Both the position numbers and the translations under genes were made by a program. Below, in pieces: positions 44,185 to 51,648 of a stretch of DNA of 64,000 nt (position 1 is its first letter; the number at the start of each line of letters is the position of its first letter). The stretch comes from Ilyomonas sp964249755 (GTDB taxonomy: Bacteria; Bacteroidota; Bacteroidia; Chitinophagales; Chitinophagaceae). The stretch lies in NCBI GenBank assembly GCA_964249755.1, contig CAXUDB010000004.1, positions 248,001-312,000 of the forward strand, given 5' to 3'. The notes beneath the pieces were generated by a model, which made no database searches, was not told the origin of the DNA, and saw only the letters and a program-made list of their open reading frames with translations.

Positions 44185-44967
44185 ATGGCTACAGACAATG
44201 ACGGCAGTTACGTAAAAGGAGAGCTTCATGCGCACATCTACACCATCGAATGGCATCACCCGCAGGGTAATTCTTTAACCGCTTCCATGCTGGCGGGAAT
44301 GCTGCATGAAGTGTCTTATGCGGCGCACAACAAAGAGGTGCACGTTATTCTTCTCCGGTCTGCGGGCGCTGCTTTTTGCGGTGGTGCCTCCTTCAGCGAG
44401 TTGCTGGCTATACAGAACGAAAAGCAGGGTGTTGCCTTTTTTAATGGCATTGCCAACCTCATATTGGCAATGCGGCGTTGCCCCAAGTTTATTGTAGCGA
44501 GGGTGCATGGCAAATGTGTAGGAGGAGGTGTGGGCATTGTTGCTGCCGCTGATTATGCTATTGCAGTAGAAGAGTCCGAAATAAAACTCAGCGAACTCAC
44601 GATTGGCATCGGGCCGTTTGTGGTAGGTCCGGCTATCGAAAGAAAGACCGGCGTTTCTTCATTCAGTCAGCTCGCTATAGATGCAGGCAACTGGCGAAAC
44701 GCAGACTGGGCCCGGCGCAAAGGCATTTATGCTGAATTGCATCCGAATCTTGAAAGTATGGAAGAATCTATTGCAAGGCTCACTAACTCGCTGTCTCATT
44801 ACAGCCTTGAGGCAATGGCAGAGGTAAAGAAAATGATCTGGCACAATACAGAGCATTGGGAGCAGCTTTTACCGGAGCGGGCTGCCATCAGCGGCAGATT
44901 AATATTGAGTGCCGGCGCACAAAAATTTCTGGAAAAATTCAGGGAAAGTAAAACGGCAACGACGTAG
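44185..44967 (+). CDS. Enoyl-CoA hydratase/isomerase family protein
   Basis: A 260-residue crotonase-fold protein. The CoA-binding phrases are present: VHVILLRSAGAAFCGGASFSE and IVARVHGKCVGGGVGIVAAA, the latter the oxyanion-hole segment. The family Glu is seen in IKLSELTIGIGPFVVGPAIE. Substrate cannot be set from sequence alone. The wording is close to Bacteroidota methylglutaconyl-CoA hydratase-type proteins used in leucine or fatty-acid breakdown (inference). I chose the start at 44185 because the upstream 24 residues of the frame do not fit the family. A terminator follows at 44990. Confidence 0.85.
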   Translation: MATDNDGSYVKGELHAHIYTIEWHHPQGNSLTASMLAGMLHEVSYAAHNKEVHVILLRSAGAAFCGGASFSELLAIQNEKQGVAFFNGIANLILAMRRCPKFIVARVHGKCVGGGVGIVAAADYAIAVEESEIKLSELTIGIGPFVVGPAIERKTGVSSFSQLAIDAGNWRNADWARRKGIYAELHPNLESMEESIARLTNSLSHYSLEAMAEVKKMIWHNTEHWEQLLPERAAISGRLILSAGAQKFLEKFRESKTATT

Positions 44968-44989
44968 TTTTTAAGGTAAGAAGTTCAAT

Positions 44990-45028
44990 AAAGAAAGGCA
45001 CACAAATTCTTTTTGTGTGCCTTTCTTT
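44990..45028 (+). terminator. Bidirectional terminator
   Basis: A perfect 17-bp stem (aaagaaaggcacacaaa at 44990-45006, its complement at 45012-45028) with a 5-base loop. It lies between the enoyl-CoA hydratase stop and the antiporter stop (45066). Confidence 0.88.
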
Positions 45029-45065
45029 ATTACCTGTTATACTGAAGGAAGGTGGTGCGCCAACT

Positions 45066-46391
45066 CTATAACACCGGCGTGGTCTTGTGTTGTAAACCTC
45101 CGCTTGCAAGAGTAGCTGCAGGCGCTTTAGTGTCTCCTAATCCTTTGTCATCTTCTAATTGCTTTCTTAAAAACAATTTCATTAAAGGACCGGCTGCCAG
45201 TATGGTTACCATCGTCATAATCACCAGGCCCACAAATATTTTTTCATCAATAATCTTCGCCTGAAGCGCGACGGTTCCCAATACAATCTCCTGCGAGCCG
45301 CGGGCATTCATGCCAAAGGCGATGGCAAGCGATTCGTTTTTTTGCATGCCACTCATGCGTGCGCCCAGCCATGCACCTACAATTTTGGCAACGCAGGCGA
45401 TACCCACAATAAGTGCTACAATAGACAAATCGAAATTGGTAACAAAGTTCACCCGAAGACCTACCGATGCAAAGAACAAAGGCGCAATAATGTACACGAC
45501 GAACTGGTGCATTACATGTTGTGTAGAATCGCTGAAGTGTTTGGAATCGCCGATTGCCATGCCCATGAGAAAAGCGCCGAATACGCCGCGGATACCTAAG
45601 TATTCGGTGAATACTGCGCCCAGAAAACAAAGGCAGCAACTAACCGTGATGATGCTGCCGGCGCCTGAAAAATATTTGGTAGTTACCCACAACAATTTAT
45701 CAATCAGCCATCGCCCGATCGTTACCATAAACAGGGCAAAACCGAGCACGACAAGAATTGAATTGGCAGAGCCATCACTTTTGGTGGCGTCCATCATTTT
45801 AATGATAATCGAAAAAAGGATCCAGCCCAGAAAATCATCCACCATAGCGGCTGTTACAATCAGCCCGCCCACTTTCGTTCTTATAATATCTAAATCAAAC
45901 AGCACTTTCACAATCACTGACAGAGCTGTAATTGACAAGGCAGTACCAAAAAACAAGGATGAAATCAAATGGCTTTTTGATTCGGGAGGAAAAATGGAAT
46001 CGTGGAAAAACCATATCGTTGCAAAACCCAGTGCAAATGGGAAAGCGATGCCCATAATGCTGATAGAAGAGGCTTGCTTGCCCTGTGCGCGGATCTGTTT
46101 TAAATCTACCTCTATACCAGCTACAAACATTAAAAGAATAACGCCCACATTAGCCAGTCCATCAAATGCGCCAAATGCACGCGGTTGGCTCACAAAAATG
46201 TGAAAGAAGGCTTTGGGGAATGCCGAACCCAGCAGAGAGGGGCCAATGAGAATGCCGGCTAAAATTTCACCCACCACTACGGGCTGTTTCATCTTCCGGC
46301 ACAATTCTCCAAGAAGACGGGCAAGAATAAGAATAACACTTAAAATAACAAGAAAATGGAGAATCTCGGCAGAATTAAGCTTAGAAACCAT
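45066..46391 (-). CDS. Cation:proton antiporter (CPA2/KefB-NapA type)
   Basis: A 441-residue membrane antiporter with about 12-13 hydrophobic segments. Family phrases are VVVGEILAGILIGPSLLG in the first half and the ion-binding pair Asp-Asp in TAAMVDDFLGWIL, which suggests electrogenic NapA-like exchange (established link between the DD motif and 2 H+:1 cation). Also seen is GMNARGSQEIVLG, the late re-entrant segment. There is no RCK/TrkA-N nucleotide-binding domain, only a short 50-residue tail, so control by NAD(H) as in KefB is unlikely. The gene stands alone, divergent from the MerR gene. Confidence 0.88.
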   Translation of the reverse strand: MVSKLNSAEILHFLVILSVILILARLLGELCRKMKQPVVVGEILAGILIGPSLLGSAFPKAFFHIFVSQPRAFGAFDGLANVGVILLMFVAGIEVDLKQIRAQGKQASSISIMGIAFPFALGFATIWFFHDSIFPPESKSHLISSLFFGTALSITALSVIVKVLFDLDIIRTKVGGLIVTAAMVDDFLGWILFSIIIKMMDATKSDGSANSILVVLGFALFMVTIGRWLIDKLLWVTTKYFSGAGSIITVSCCLCFLGAVFTEYLGIRGVFGAFLMGMAIGDSKHFSDSTQHVMHQFVVYIIAPLFFASVGLRVNFVTNFDLSIVALIVGIACVAKIVGAWLGARMSGMQKNESLAIAFGMNARGSQEIVLGTVALQAKIIDEKIFVGLVIMTMVTILAAGPLMKLFLRKQLEDDKGLGDTKAPAATLASGGLQHKTTPVL

Positions 46392-46566
46392 GAAGCAAGT
46401 TTTGATGTATTGAAGATTTCAAGTCATTCAAAAATAAATGAAAGTTTGTAATGCCTACCAATTTTGTAGGATTAAATATTGTTTTACACCTGAAAATGAT
46501 TTTATATCTTTTGATACGGGCAGATTTTATCCCGGTTCCAACGTTTCCTGTTTTATTTTTACGGCC

Positions 46567-47217
46567 ATGCCGCAACAGCAACTTTTTTTGTTTGATAGAG
46601 AGCCGGAACAAAAAACAGAGCCAGCCTCTTCTATGGTTGGAGATGAGGCTTTGCCGCTAATTGATGAGGGTGAAGGCAATATGGAAGCCTTTGCTGCGCC
46701 TGAAGTTGAGGAAAGCATAGCCATCACAGAAGAAGATAGAACAGAAGCCGTTATGAATCCTTTTCTTGCTTTGCAGCAGCAACAGCAGGAGAAGATAGAG
46801 CTTATGCTGCTAACGCCAAATAAAAAGCGCGGCCGTAAGTCGTTTAAAGCGATGGACGAAGAGTCAATTCTGATAGATGTGCCGGAAGATGAGGTGCTGT
46901 ATCAAAAACAATATTACCCAACGCGCATGGTGGCAGAATGGTTTGGCATAACAGCCACGCAGTTGCGGGCATGGGAAAATGAATTTGATATTTTACAGCC
47001 CAAAAAAAACGGGAAAGGCGACCGCTTTTTTCGCCCCGAAGATGTGAAGAATCTAAAACTGATTTATCATCTCATTCGCCGGCGCAAATTTACGGTGCAG
47101 GGTGCCAAGCAATACCTTGAAGAAAACAGGAAAGGATTGCAAACCAAAATGCAACTGACTGAAGCCTTGCAAAAATTCAGACAATTTTTATTAGAACTTA
47201 AAGCGATATCCGGATGA
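46567..47217 (+). CDS. MerR family transcriptional regulator
   Basis: A 216-residue regulator. The first 100 residues are low-complexity, Glu/Gln-rich and probably disordered (FLALQQQQQEKIELMLL). The MerR-type winged helix is C-terminal at about 120-200: YYPTRMVAEWFGITATQLRAWENEFDILQPKKN and DRFFRPEDVKNLKLIYHLI. No effector domain with metal-binding Cys follows. The N-terminal position of the low-complexity part is unusual for MerR, though typical of Bacteroidota members. The start at 46567 (MPQQQLFLFDREP) fits; the longer frame adds odd residues. It overlaps the next gene by 4 bases (ATGA). Confidence 0.82.
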   Translation: MPQQQLFLFDREPEQKTEPASSMVGDEALPLIDEGEGNMEAFAAPEVEESIAITEEDRTEAVMNPFLALQQQQQEKIELMLLTPNKKRGRKSFKAMDEESILIDVPEDEVLYQKQYYPTRMVAEWFGITATQLRAWENEFDILQPKKNGKGDRFFRPEDVKNLKLIYHLIRRRKFTVQGAKQYLEENRKGLQTKMQLTEALQKFRQFLLELKAISG

Positions 47218-47759
47218 AACATGTAATGATACTAATAGCTTGTGTGATGGTAACTGTGCTTTGTTTTGCGCAAACAAAAAGTGCTGACAGCGTACAGCCT
47301 TATACGATCACAATCAGCCCGAAAGAAAAGATTCTAAAAGGTCTGTTGAACCGGCAGATAATAGAAAGCGATTCCGCTTTCAAGTGGTTTAAAGATAACT
47401 ATAAATTGGGTAGAGTAGATGCGCCTGCAGTAGAGGCTTTTAAAAAGAACGGCAGGAGCATCCACATGATTATCTTTGGCGGTACCTGGTGCGAAGACAC
47501 GCAGAACTTGCTGCCGCAATTCTATCGGCTGGCAGATGCTTCCGGCTATGCCGATTCAAGTATTACTTTAGTTGGTGTTGACCGCAATAAAAAGACATTA
47601 GACAACCTCAGTGATGCTTTTCACATTACAAACGTGCCTACGTTTATCGTGATGAAAGACGGTAAAGAGATTGGGCGCGTGATAGAGTATGGCAAGTATG
47701 GACAGATAGACAAAGAACTGGGCGAGATTGTGAATGATAAGTCATCGCCCCAGCCCTAA
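47214..47759 (+). CDS. Exported thioredoxin-fold protein with a single active-site Cys
   Basis: A 181-residue periplasmic protein. The signal peptide is KHVMILIACVMVTVLCFAQ. The thioredoxin fold begins near residue 80 (HMIIFGGTWCEDTQNLLPQFY), where a CxxC pair is replaced by Cys93-Glu-Asp-Thr96. A cis-Pro is present in NVPTFIVMKDGKEIGRV. With one Cys it cannot form the usual disulfide and may act as an isomerase, reductase or glutathione-type sensor (inference). It starts inside the stop of the MerR gene (4-base overlap), so the two are translationally coupled. Confidence 0.82.
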   Translation: MKHVMILIACVMVTVLCFAQTKSADSVQPYTITISPKEKILKGLLNRQIIESDSAFKWFKDNYKLGRVDAPAVEAFKKNGRSIHMIIFGGTWCEDTQNLLPQFYRLADASGYADSSITLVGVDRNKKTLDNLSDAFHITNVPTFIVMKDGKEIGRVIEYGKYGQIDKELGEIVNDKSSPQP

Positions 47760-47806
47760 CGGGAGAGCGATGAGTAACTCACTATAAATTCTCATCAATA
47801 TTTTTT

Positions 47807-47872
47807 GTGAGTGGTGAATAGTAATTAATAGCTGCAAAATGTCTTACTCACTTCTTACCATTCACTACTCAC
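47807..47872. repeat. 'GTGAGTGGTGAATAGTAA' inverted repeat
   Basis: Arms at 47807-47824 and 47855-47872 are complementary over 18 bases with 2 mismatches and a 30-base spacer. The wording is like the simple repeats at 4167-4232 and near 27920. It lies between the thioredoxin-fold and aldo-keto reductase genes and may end transcription weakly. Confidence 0.5.
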
Positions 47873-47899
47873 CTCAATTAATAATTATCAATCAACAAT

Positions 47900-48889
47900 A
47901 TGATTTATACAGCGAATGCGAACCGTTATAAAGAAATGAAGTACCGCCGCTGCGGAAAGAGCGGCATTTTATTACCCGAAGTATCGTTAGGCTTGTGGCA
48001 TAACTTCGGTGGCGTAGATGTGTATGAAAATTATCGCGCTATCCTGCGTGCGGCTTTCGATGCCGGCATCACACATTTTGATTTGGCCAACAACTACGGT
48101 CCGCCGCCAGGCTCTGCCGAAGAAAATTTTGGGCGCATCCTGAAACAGGATTTTCTTCCCTACCGCGACCAGTTAATTATCTCTACCAAAGCCGGCTATC
48201 ACATGTGGGAAGGACCTTACGGCGAGTGGGGTTCTAAAAAATACCTGGTGGCTTCACTCGACCAGAGTTTAAAGCGGATGGGTTTGGATTATGTAGATAT
48301 TTTCTACAGCCATCGCCCCGACCCAAACACGCCGCTGGAAGAAACGATGACAGCTTTAGACCTGATAGTAAGGCAGGGTAAAGCTTTGTATGTAGGCATC
48401 TCAAATTATCAAAATGAAGAGGCAACAAAAGCCATTGCAATTTTAAAAAGTTTAGGCACGCCATGCCTTATTCATCAACCCAAATACAGCCTGTTCGAGC
48501 GTTGGGTAGAAGGCGGTTTGTTAGATACTTTAGATGAAAATGGTGTGGGCTGCATTCCCTTCTCGCCGTTAGCACAAGGCTTGCTTACGACTAAATATTT
48601 AAAAGGTATTCCTGAAGATTCGAGAGCGCACAAAAGCAGCGGCTTTTTGCAGGAAGGACAAGTGACGCCGGAAGCCGTAAGCAAAGCACAACAGTTAAAT
48701 GAGATTGCGCAGCAGCGCAGCCAAACTCTTGCTCAGATGGCGCTGGCGTGGATTTTAAAAGATGAGCGGATTACTTCGGTATTGATTGGCGTGAGTAAGT
48801 TGCAGCAGTTGCAGGATTGCCTGGGAGCAATAGACAATACTTCGTTTACTGAAGATGAGTTGAAGAAGATTGAAGAGATTTTAAAATAG
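47900..48889 (+). CDS. Aldo-keto reductase, L-glyceraldehyde 3-phosphate reductase (YghZ) type
   Basis: A 329-residue NADPH-dependent AKR. The catalytic tetrad is visible: Asp61 (THFDLANNYGPPPGSAEENFG), Tyr66, Lys97 (ISTKAGYHMWEGPYGEWGSK) and His138 (YSHRPDPNTPLEET). The GPPPGSAEE and WEGPYGEWGSKKYL segments are typical of the YghZ/AKR14 branch, which reduces L-glyceraldehyde 3-phosphate and methylglyoxal. The C-terminal part (SVLIGVSKLQQLQDCL) binds the NADPH phosphate. It stands alone, with a terminator 25 bases after the stop. Confidence 0.9.
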   Translation: MIYTANANRYKEMKYRRCGKSGILLPEVSLGLWHNFGGVDVYENYRAILRAAFDAGITHFDLANNYGPPPGSAEENFGRILKQDFLPYRDQLIISTKAGYHMWEGPYGEWGSKKYLVASLDQSLKRMGLDYVDIFYSHRPDPNTPLEETMTALDLIVRQGKALYVGISNYQNEEATKAIAILKSLGTPCLIHQPKYSLFERWVEGGLLDTLDENGVGCIPFSPLAQGLLTTKYLKGIPEDSRAHKSSGFLQEGQVTPEAVSKAQQLNEIAQQRSQTLAQMALAWILKDERITSVLIGVSKLQQLQDCLGAIDNTSFTEDELKKIEEILK

Positions 48890-48914
48890 GTTTTAGGAGC
48901 ATTGATAAAATTAG

Positions 48915-48949
48915 ACGCCGGCAGGATTTCAAACCTTGCCGGCGTTTTT
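48915..48949 (+). terminator. Terminator of the aldo-keto reductase gene
   Basis: A 9-bp GC-rich stem (acgccggca at 48915-48923, tgccggcgt at 48937-48945) with a 13-base loop and a T run to 48949. It may also serve the TIR gene on the other strand. Confidence 0.8.
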
Positions 48950-48974
48950 ATGTCAATTTATTTTATAAACATTG

Positions 48975-50210
48975 CTATTTCTGCATCAGCCTTGCCCCGA
49001 TAAAGTCAAACACTTTTTCCGGCATCTTCATCTGCTCCCACGCACCGATGCCGGCCGTAATAGCTAAGGGCCAAAGAATAAATAAACTCACCGTTCCTAC
49101 GGCGGCTTTATCTATCCATTTGCCCGCGCCAATCTGCACTGTCATGGTATCTGCTGATTGATGGAACACAAGGTTTAAAGAAGTGGACATGCCCACAAAA
49201 TCGCGCCAGCCGCCCCGCTTCTTTATCTGCAGCAGAATGCCTTGGTTGTCGGTGCTCATCTGCTGCGCATCAAACCCTTCCGAACCCAGCCAGGATTTTA
49301 CATCGGAAACGATTCTTACACTATCCGTTGGGTTGCAGGTAAACCGGCGGCATTTAGAGCCTTCAATCATGGGAATGTTGTCATTGCCGGGAGAAGTCGG
49401 GATGATTGTGTTTTGATTATCCACTTGTGCTAATGGAGCGCCACAGGAAGCGCAAAATTTTTGTCCTGTTTGCGCTGATGCTCCGCATTTGGGGCAATAG
49501 ATAGATTGATTCAAAGGCTTCCGGTTCGGTTCTTTTTCACCTGCTTGACTGTTCCCTTTGTTATCCAAGCTTTGCAAAGCAGCATCAATCTTCACTGAAA
49601 TTTTTGCCAGCAAATCATCACGCCGCTTCAGGCGCAATAACAGGTCACGTATTTCTACCGGCGATCTGCCGTTGCGGATGTCTTCTTCCAGCTCAAACAA
49701 CAACGTGATTTGATTCTGTTCGCTCAAAGGTTCCCTTGCATCAATCTTTTCTTTTAATGTGCTGAGATAGGAAACCGGTACCGGCGGGGACAATGGCAAC
49801 GGTTCAGGTAATAGCGGTGTGGCAGGCGCTGTATAAATCGCCTTTACCAACGCAAAGCCGGCTTCTTTGTTTCTGCCGCGATAATCCGTAACCTGAATTT
49901 CGTTTAACGGCGGCGACAGCAGGTTCACATTCACGCCATCGGCTACCTGCACCGGGAGGATGGGCTTGCCAAGCCGTGTTACATAGCTTAGCTCGCTACG
50001 GCAGGCTTCCGAATCCAGCGATTCGGGGGAGAGTGCGAAGATGAATAAATCGCAATCGCGGATGTTGGCTAAAATATTATCCCACCAGCGCTGCCCGCCG
50101 GTTAAGGTCTGATCGTACCAGCAATCAATGCCGACGGCTTGCAGATCGTGTACAATTTGTGTAACTACATCGAGGTTGGTGCGGCTATAGCTGACGAAAA
50201 CTCTTTTCAT
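48975..50210 (-). CDS. TIR domain protein with zinc ribbon and membrane-associated C-terminal domain
   Basis: A 411-residue protein. Residues 1-130 are a TIR domain: FVSYSRTNLDVVTQIVHDLQ, WYDQTLTGGQRWWDNI and SPESLDSEACRSEL. The last segment places Glu73 where TIR NADases have the catalytic Glu, so NAD+ cleavage is plausible but unproven. A Pro-rich linker and helices follow, then a zinc ribbon at about 237-257 (YCPKCGASAQTGQKFCASCG). The C-terminal 125 residues (285-411) form a separate domain with one hydrophobic stretch (VGTVSLFILWPLAITAGIGAW), which I have seen in zinc-ribbon proteins of unknown function. No defence genes are adjacent. It may be a stress or signalling protein rather than an anti-phage effector. 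Confidence 0.82.
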   Translation of the reverse strand: MKRVFVSYSRTNLDVVTQIVHDLQAVGIDCWYDQTLTGGQRWWDNILANIRDCDLFIFALSPESLDSEACRSELSYVTRLGKPILPVQVADGVNVNLLSPPLNEIQVTDYRGRNKEAGFALVKAIYTAPATPLLPEPLPLSPPVPVSYLSTLKEKIDAREPLSEQNQITLLFELEEDIRNGRSPVEIRDLLLRLKRRDDLLAKISVKIDAALQSLDNKGNSQAGEKEPNRKPLNQSIYCPKCGASAQTGQKFCASCGAPLAQVDNQNTIIPTSPGNDNIPMIEGSKCRRFTCNPTDSVRIVSDVKSWLGSEGFDAQQMSTDNQGILLQIKKRGGWRDFVGMSTSLNLVFHQSADTMTVQIGAGKWIDKAAVGTVSLFILWPLAITAGIGAWEQMKMPEKVFDFIGARLMQK

Positions 50211-50449
50211 AGTGATGTCATTTTGTTGGTGAGGAGCGAGGCCGGCAATTCTGTTTTTGTTTATGCGATGGAGTTTAATTCTGCAATCATTCGTTTTTCT
50301 GAACCTGTAAATTCTTTAGTCTTGTTATCGCAGTCTTGTAAAGTTTGTTTATGAAATTATTTCCTTCTTTTTTCATTGCGGGTAGTCCTCAAACGTACAA
50401 CATATTTTATAATTGATGTTTGTTCCGGAAGATAATATTTACTCAATGA

Positions 50450-50488
50450 AAAACGTCAGACATGTATTTGTCTGACGTTTTGTTTTTG
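50450..50488. terminator. Terminator after the REC-histidine kinase gene
   Basis: A perfect 13-bp stem (aaaacgtcagaca at 50450-50462, tgtctgacgtttt at 50469-50481) with a 6-base loop and T-rich flanks on both sides. It separates the signalling operon from the TIR gene. The rest of the 50211-50542 gap holds nothing I recognise. Confidence 0.82.
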
Positions 50489-50542
50489 TGCTAACAACTT
50501 TGTTATTCAAGCATTTAAAGTGAGTTAACCTGTAACCCATTA

Positions 50543-51631
50543 TTACTCTATATACCGATTGGGAATTTCTACATAAAAACCGGTGCCGACACCAAACTCG
50601 GATTTGATGGTGATATCGCCGCCCATGCGGTTAACGGCTTCTTTTACGATGTATAAGCCAATGCCTAAGCCGGTAGCGTTTTTAGTGCTGCGGAAAAACA
50701 TTTGAAAGATATTGTCAAGGCTATCTTTCTGGATGCCGATGCCATTGTCTTCCACACTTATGTTGGCAGCCTCTTTTGTAACGCTTACCTTAATGCTGAT
50801 GGAGGGGTGCGGCTCACCGGGCTTCTGGTATTTAACTGCATTCGATAGCAAATTATTCAACACTACCGACAGGCGGAATGCATCGGTTTTAAAAGCAACG
50901 GGCTGCAAGATGTTTTGCCGGAAAATAATCTTCATATTCTGCATACTGCAGAGGTCTATTGCTTCCTGCACTTGCTGTGCAAAATCAATAAAAGTATATT
51001 CGTCATCAAGTCTTACACTTTTATAATACTCTACAATTTTCAGGATGTAGCCATCCATTTTTTCGGCGCAGTTCTCTATTAGGTTAAAGTAATTCACTAC
51101 TTCATCATCCATCGAGTCCAGCTTCGCCAGGTTGACGATACTCACAATGGAAGCCAGCGGCGAACGAAGGTCGTGCGAGGTGCTGTAGATAAGCCGGTTC
51201 AATTCGTGGTTGGCCGTTTCCAACTCTTCCATCTTTTGCTGAAGCTGCATGCGCATACTGAACACCTCGTAAGCATTGCGGATGGCATTGTGCATTTCAA
51301 ATTCGTTCCATGGCTTGGTAATGAAACGGAAGATTTCGCCTTTGTTGATGGCATCTACTATCTCCCGCACATCGGTATAGCCGGTGAGGAGGATGCGGAT
51401 GGCATTGGGATAAGTTTTACGGATGGATTGAAAAAACTCAACACCCGTAATGCTGGGCATGCGCTGGTCGGCAATGATGATGTGGAAGGATTCCTGCCGC
51501 AGCAATTCGGCAGCTTCCCCGGCAGAGATAGCCGTAACTATCTTATAACTTCTTCTGAAGCTCGCCTTGAACGCCGTCAGGTTTTTCGCTTCATCATCTA
51601 CATATAATATTTTGATCCTTTCTTCTTGCAT
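50543..51631 (-). CDS. REC domain-histidine kinase hybrid
   Basis: A 362-residue protein. Residues 6-120 are a receiver domain with the acidic pair in LYVDDE and phosphorylatable Asp55 (IIADQRMPSITGVEFF), and the Thr/Lys switch residues in LLTGYTDVREIV and FRFITKPW. A coiled coil of about 30 residues follows, then a HisKA domain with His153 (STSHDLRSPLASIVS) and an HATPase with N, G1 and G2 motifs (LNNLLSNAVKYQK, VEDNGIGIQKDSL, GLGIGLYIVKEAV). It can receive phosphate at Asp55 and autophosphorylate at His153. I chose the start at 51631. It lies 17 bases after the stop of the 7TM kinase gene, so the two are probably cotranscribed. Its REC domain is a close paralog of the stand-alone REC at 55144. 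Confidence 0.9.
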   Translation of the reverse strand: MQEERIKILYVDDEAKNLTAFKASFRRSYKIVTAISAGEAAELLRQESFHIIIADQRMPSITGVEFFQSIRKTYPNAIRILLTGYTDVREIVDAINKGEIFRFITKPWNEFEMHNAIRNAYEVFSMRMQLQQKMEELETANHELNRLIYSTSHDLRSPLASIVSIVNLAKLDSMDDEVVNYFNLIENCAEKMDGYILKIVEYYKSVRLDDEYTFIDFAQQVQEAIDLCSMQNMKIIFRQNILQPVAFKTDAFRLSVVLNNLLSNAVKYQKPGEPHPSISIKVSVTKEAANISVEDNGIGIQKDSLDNIFQMFFRSTKNATGLGIGLYIVKEAVNRMGGDITIKSEFGVGTGFYVEIPNRYIE

Positions 51632-51648
51632 ATCCTTTTTGATATTGT

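Noticed and set aside
43982..44215. 77-codon open frame with a Cys pair between greA and the enoyl-CoA hydratase gene
   Set aside because: It overlaps the true start region of the hydratase gene and has no family features; the Cys-x-x-Cys is isolated.
45310..46203. 297-codon open frame on the plus strand, antisense to the antiporter gene
   Set aside because: It lies fully inside a clear CPA2 antiporter gene on the other strand and gives a Lys/Thr/Pro-rich product without domain motifs. It is a composition shadow.
48975..50210. TIR protein as part of an anti-phage island
   Set aside because: No partner such as a STING, Thoeris or SIR2-type gene, and no phage or mobile genes, are adjacent. 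Defence is therefore only one possible role.
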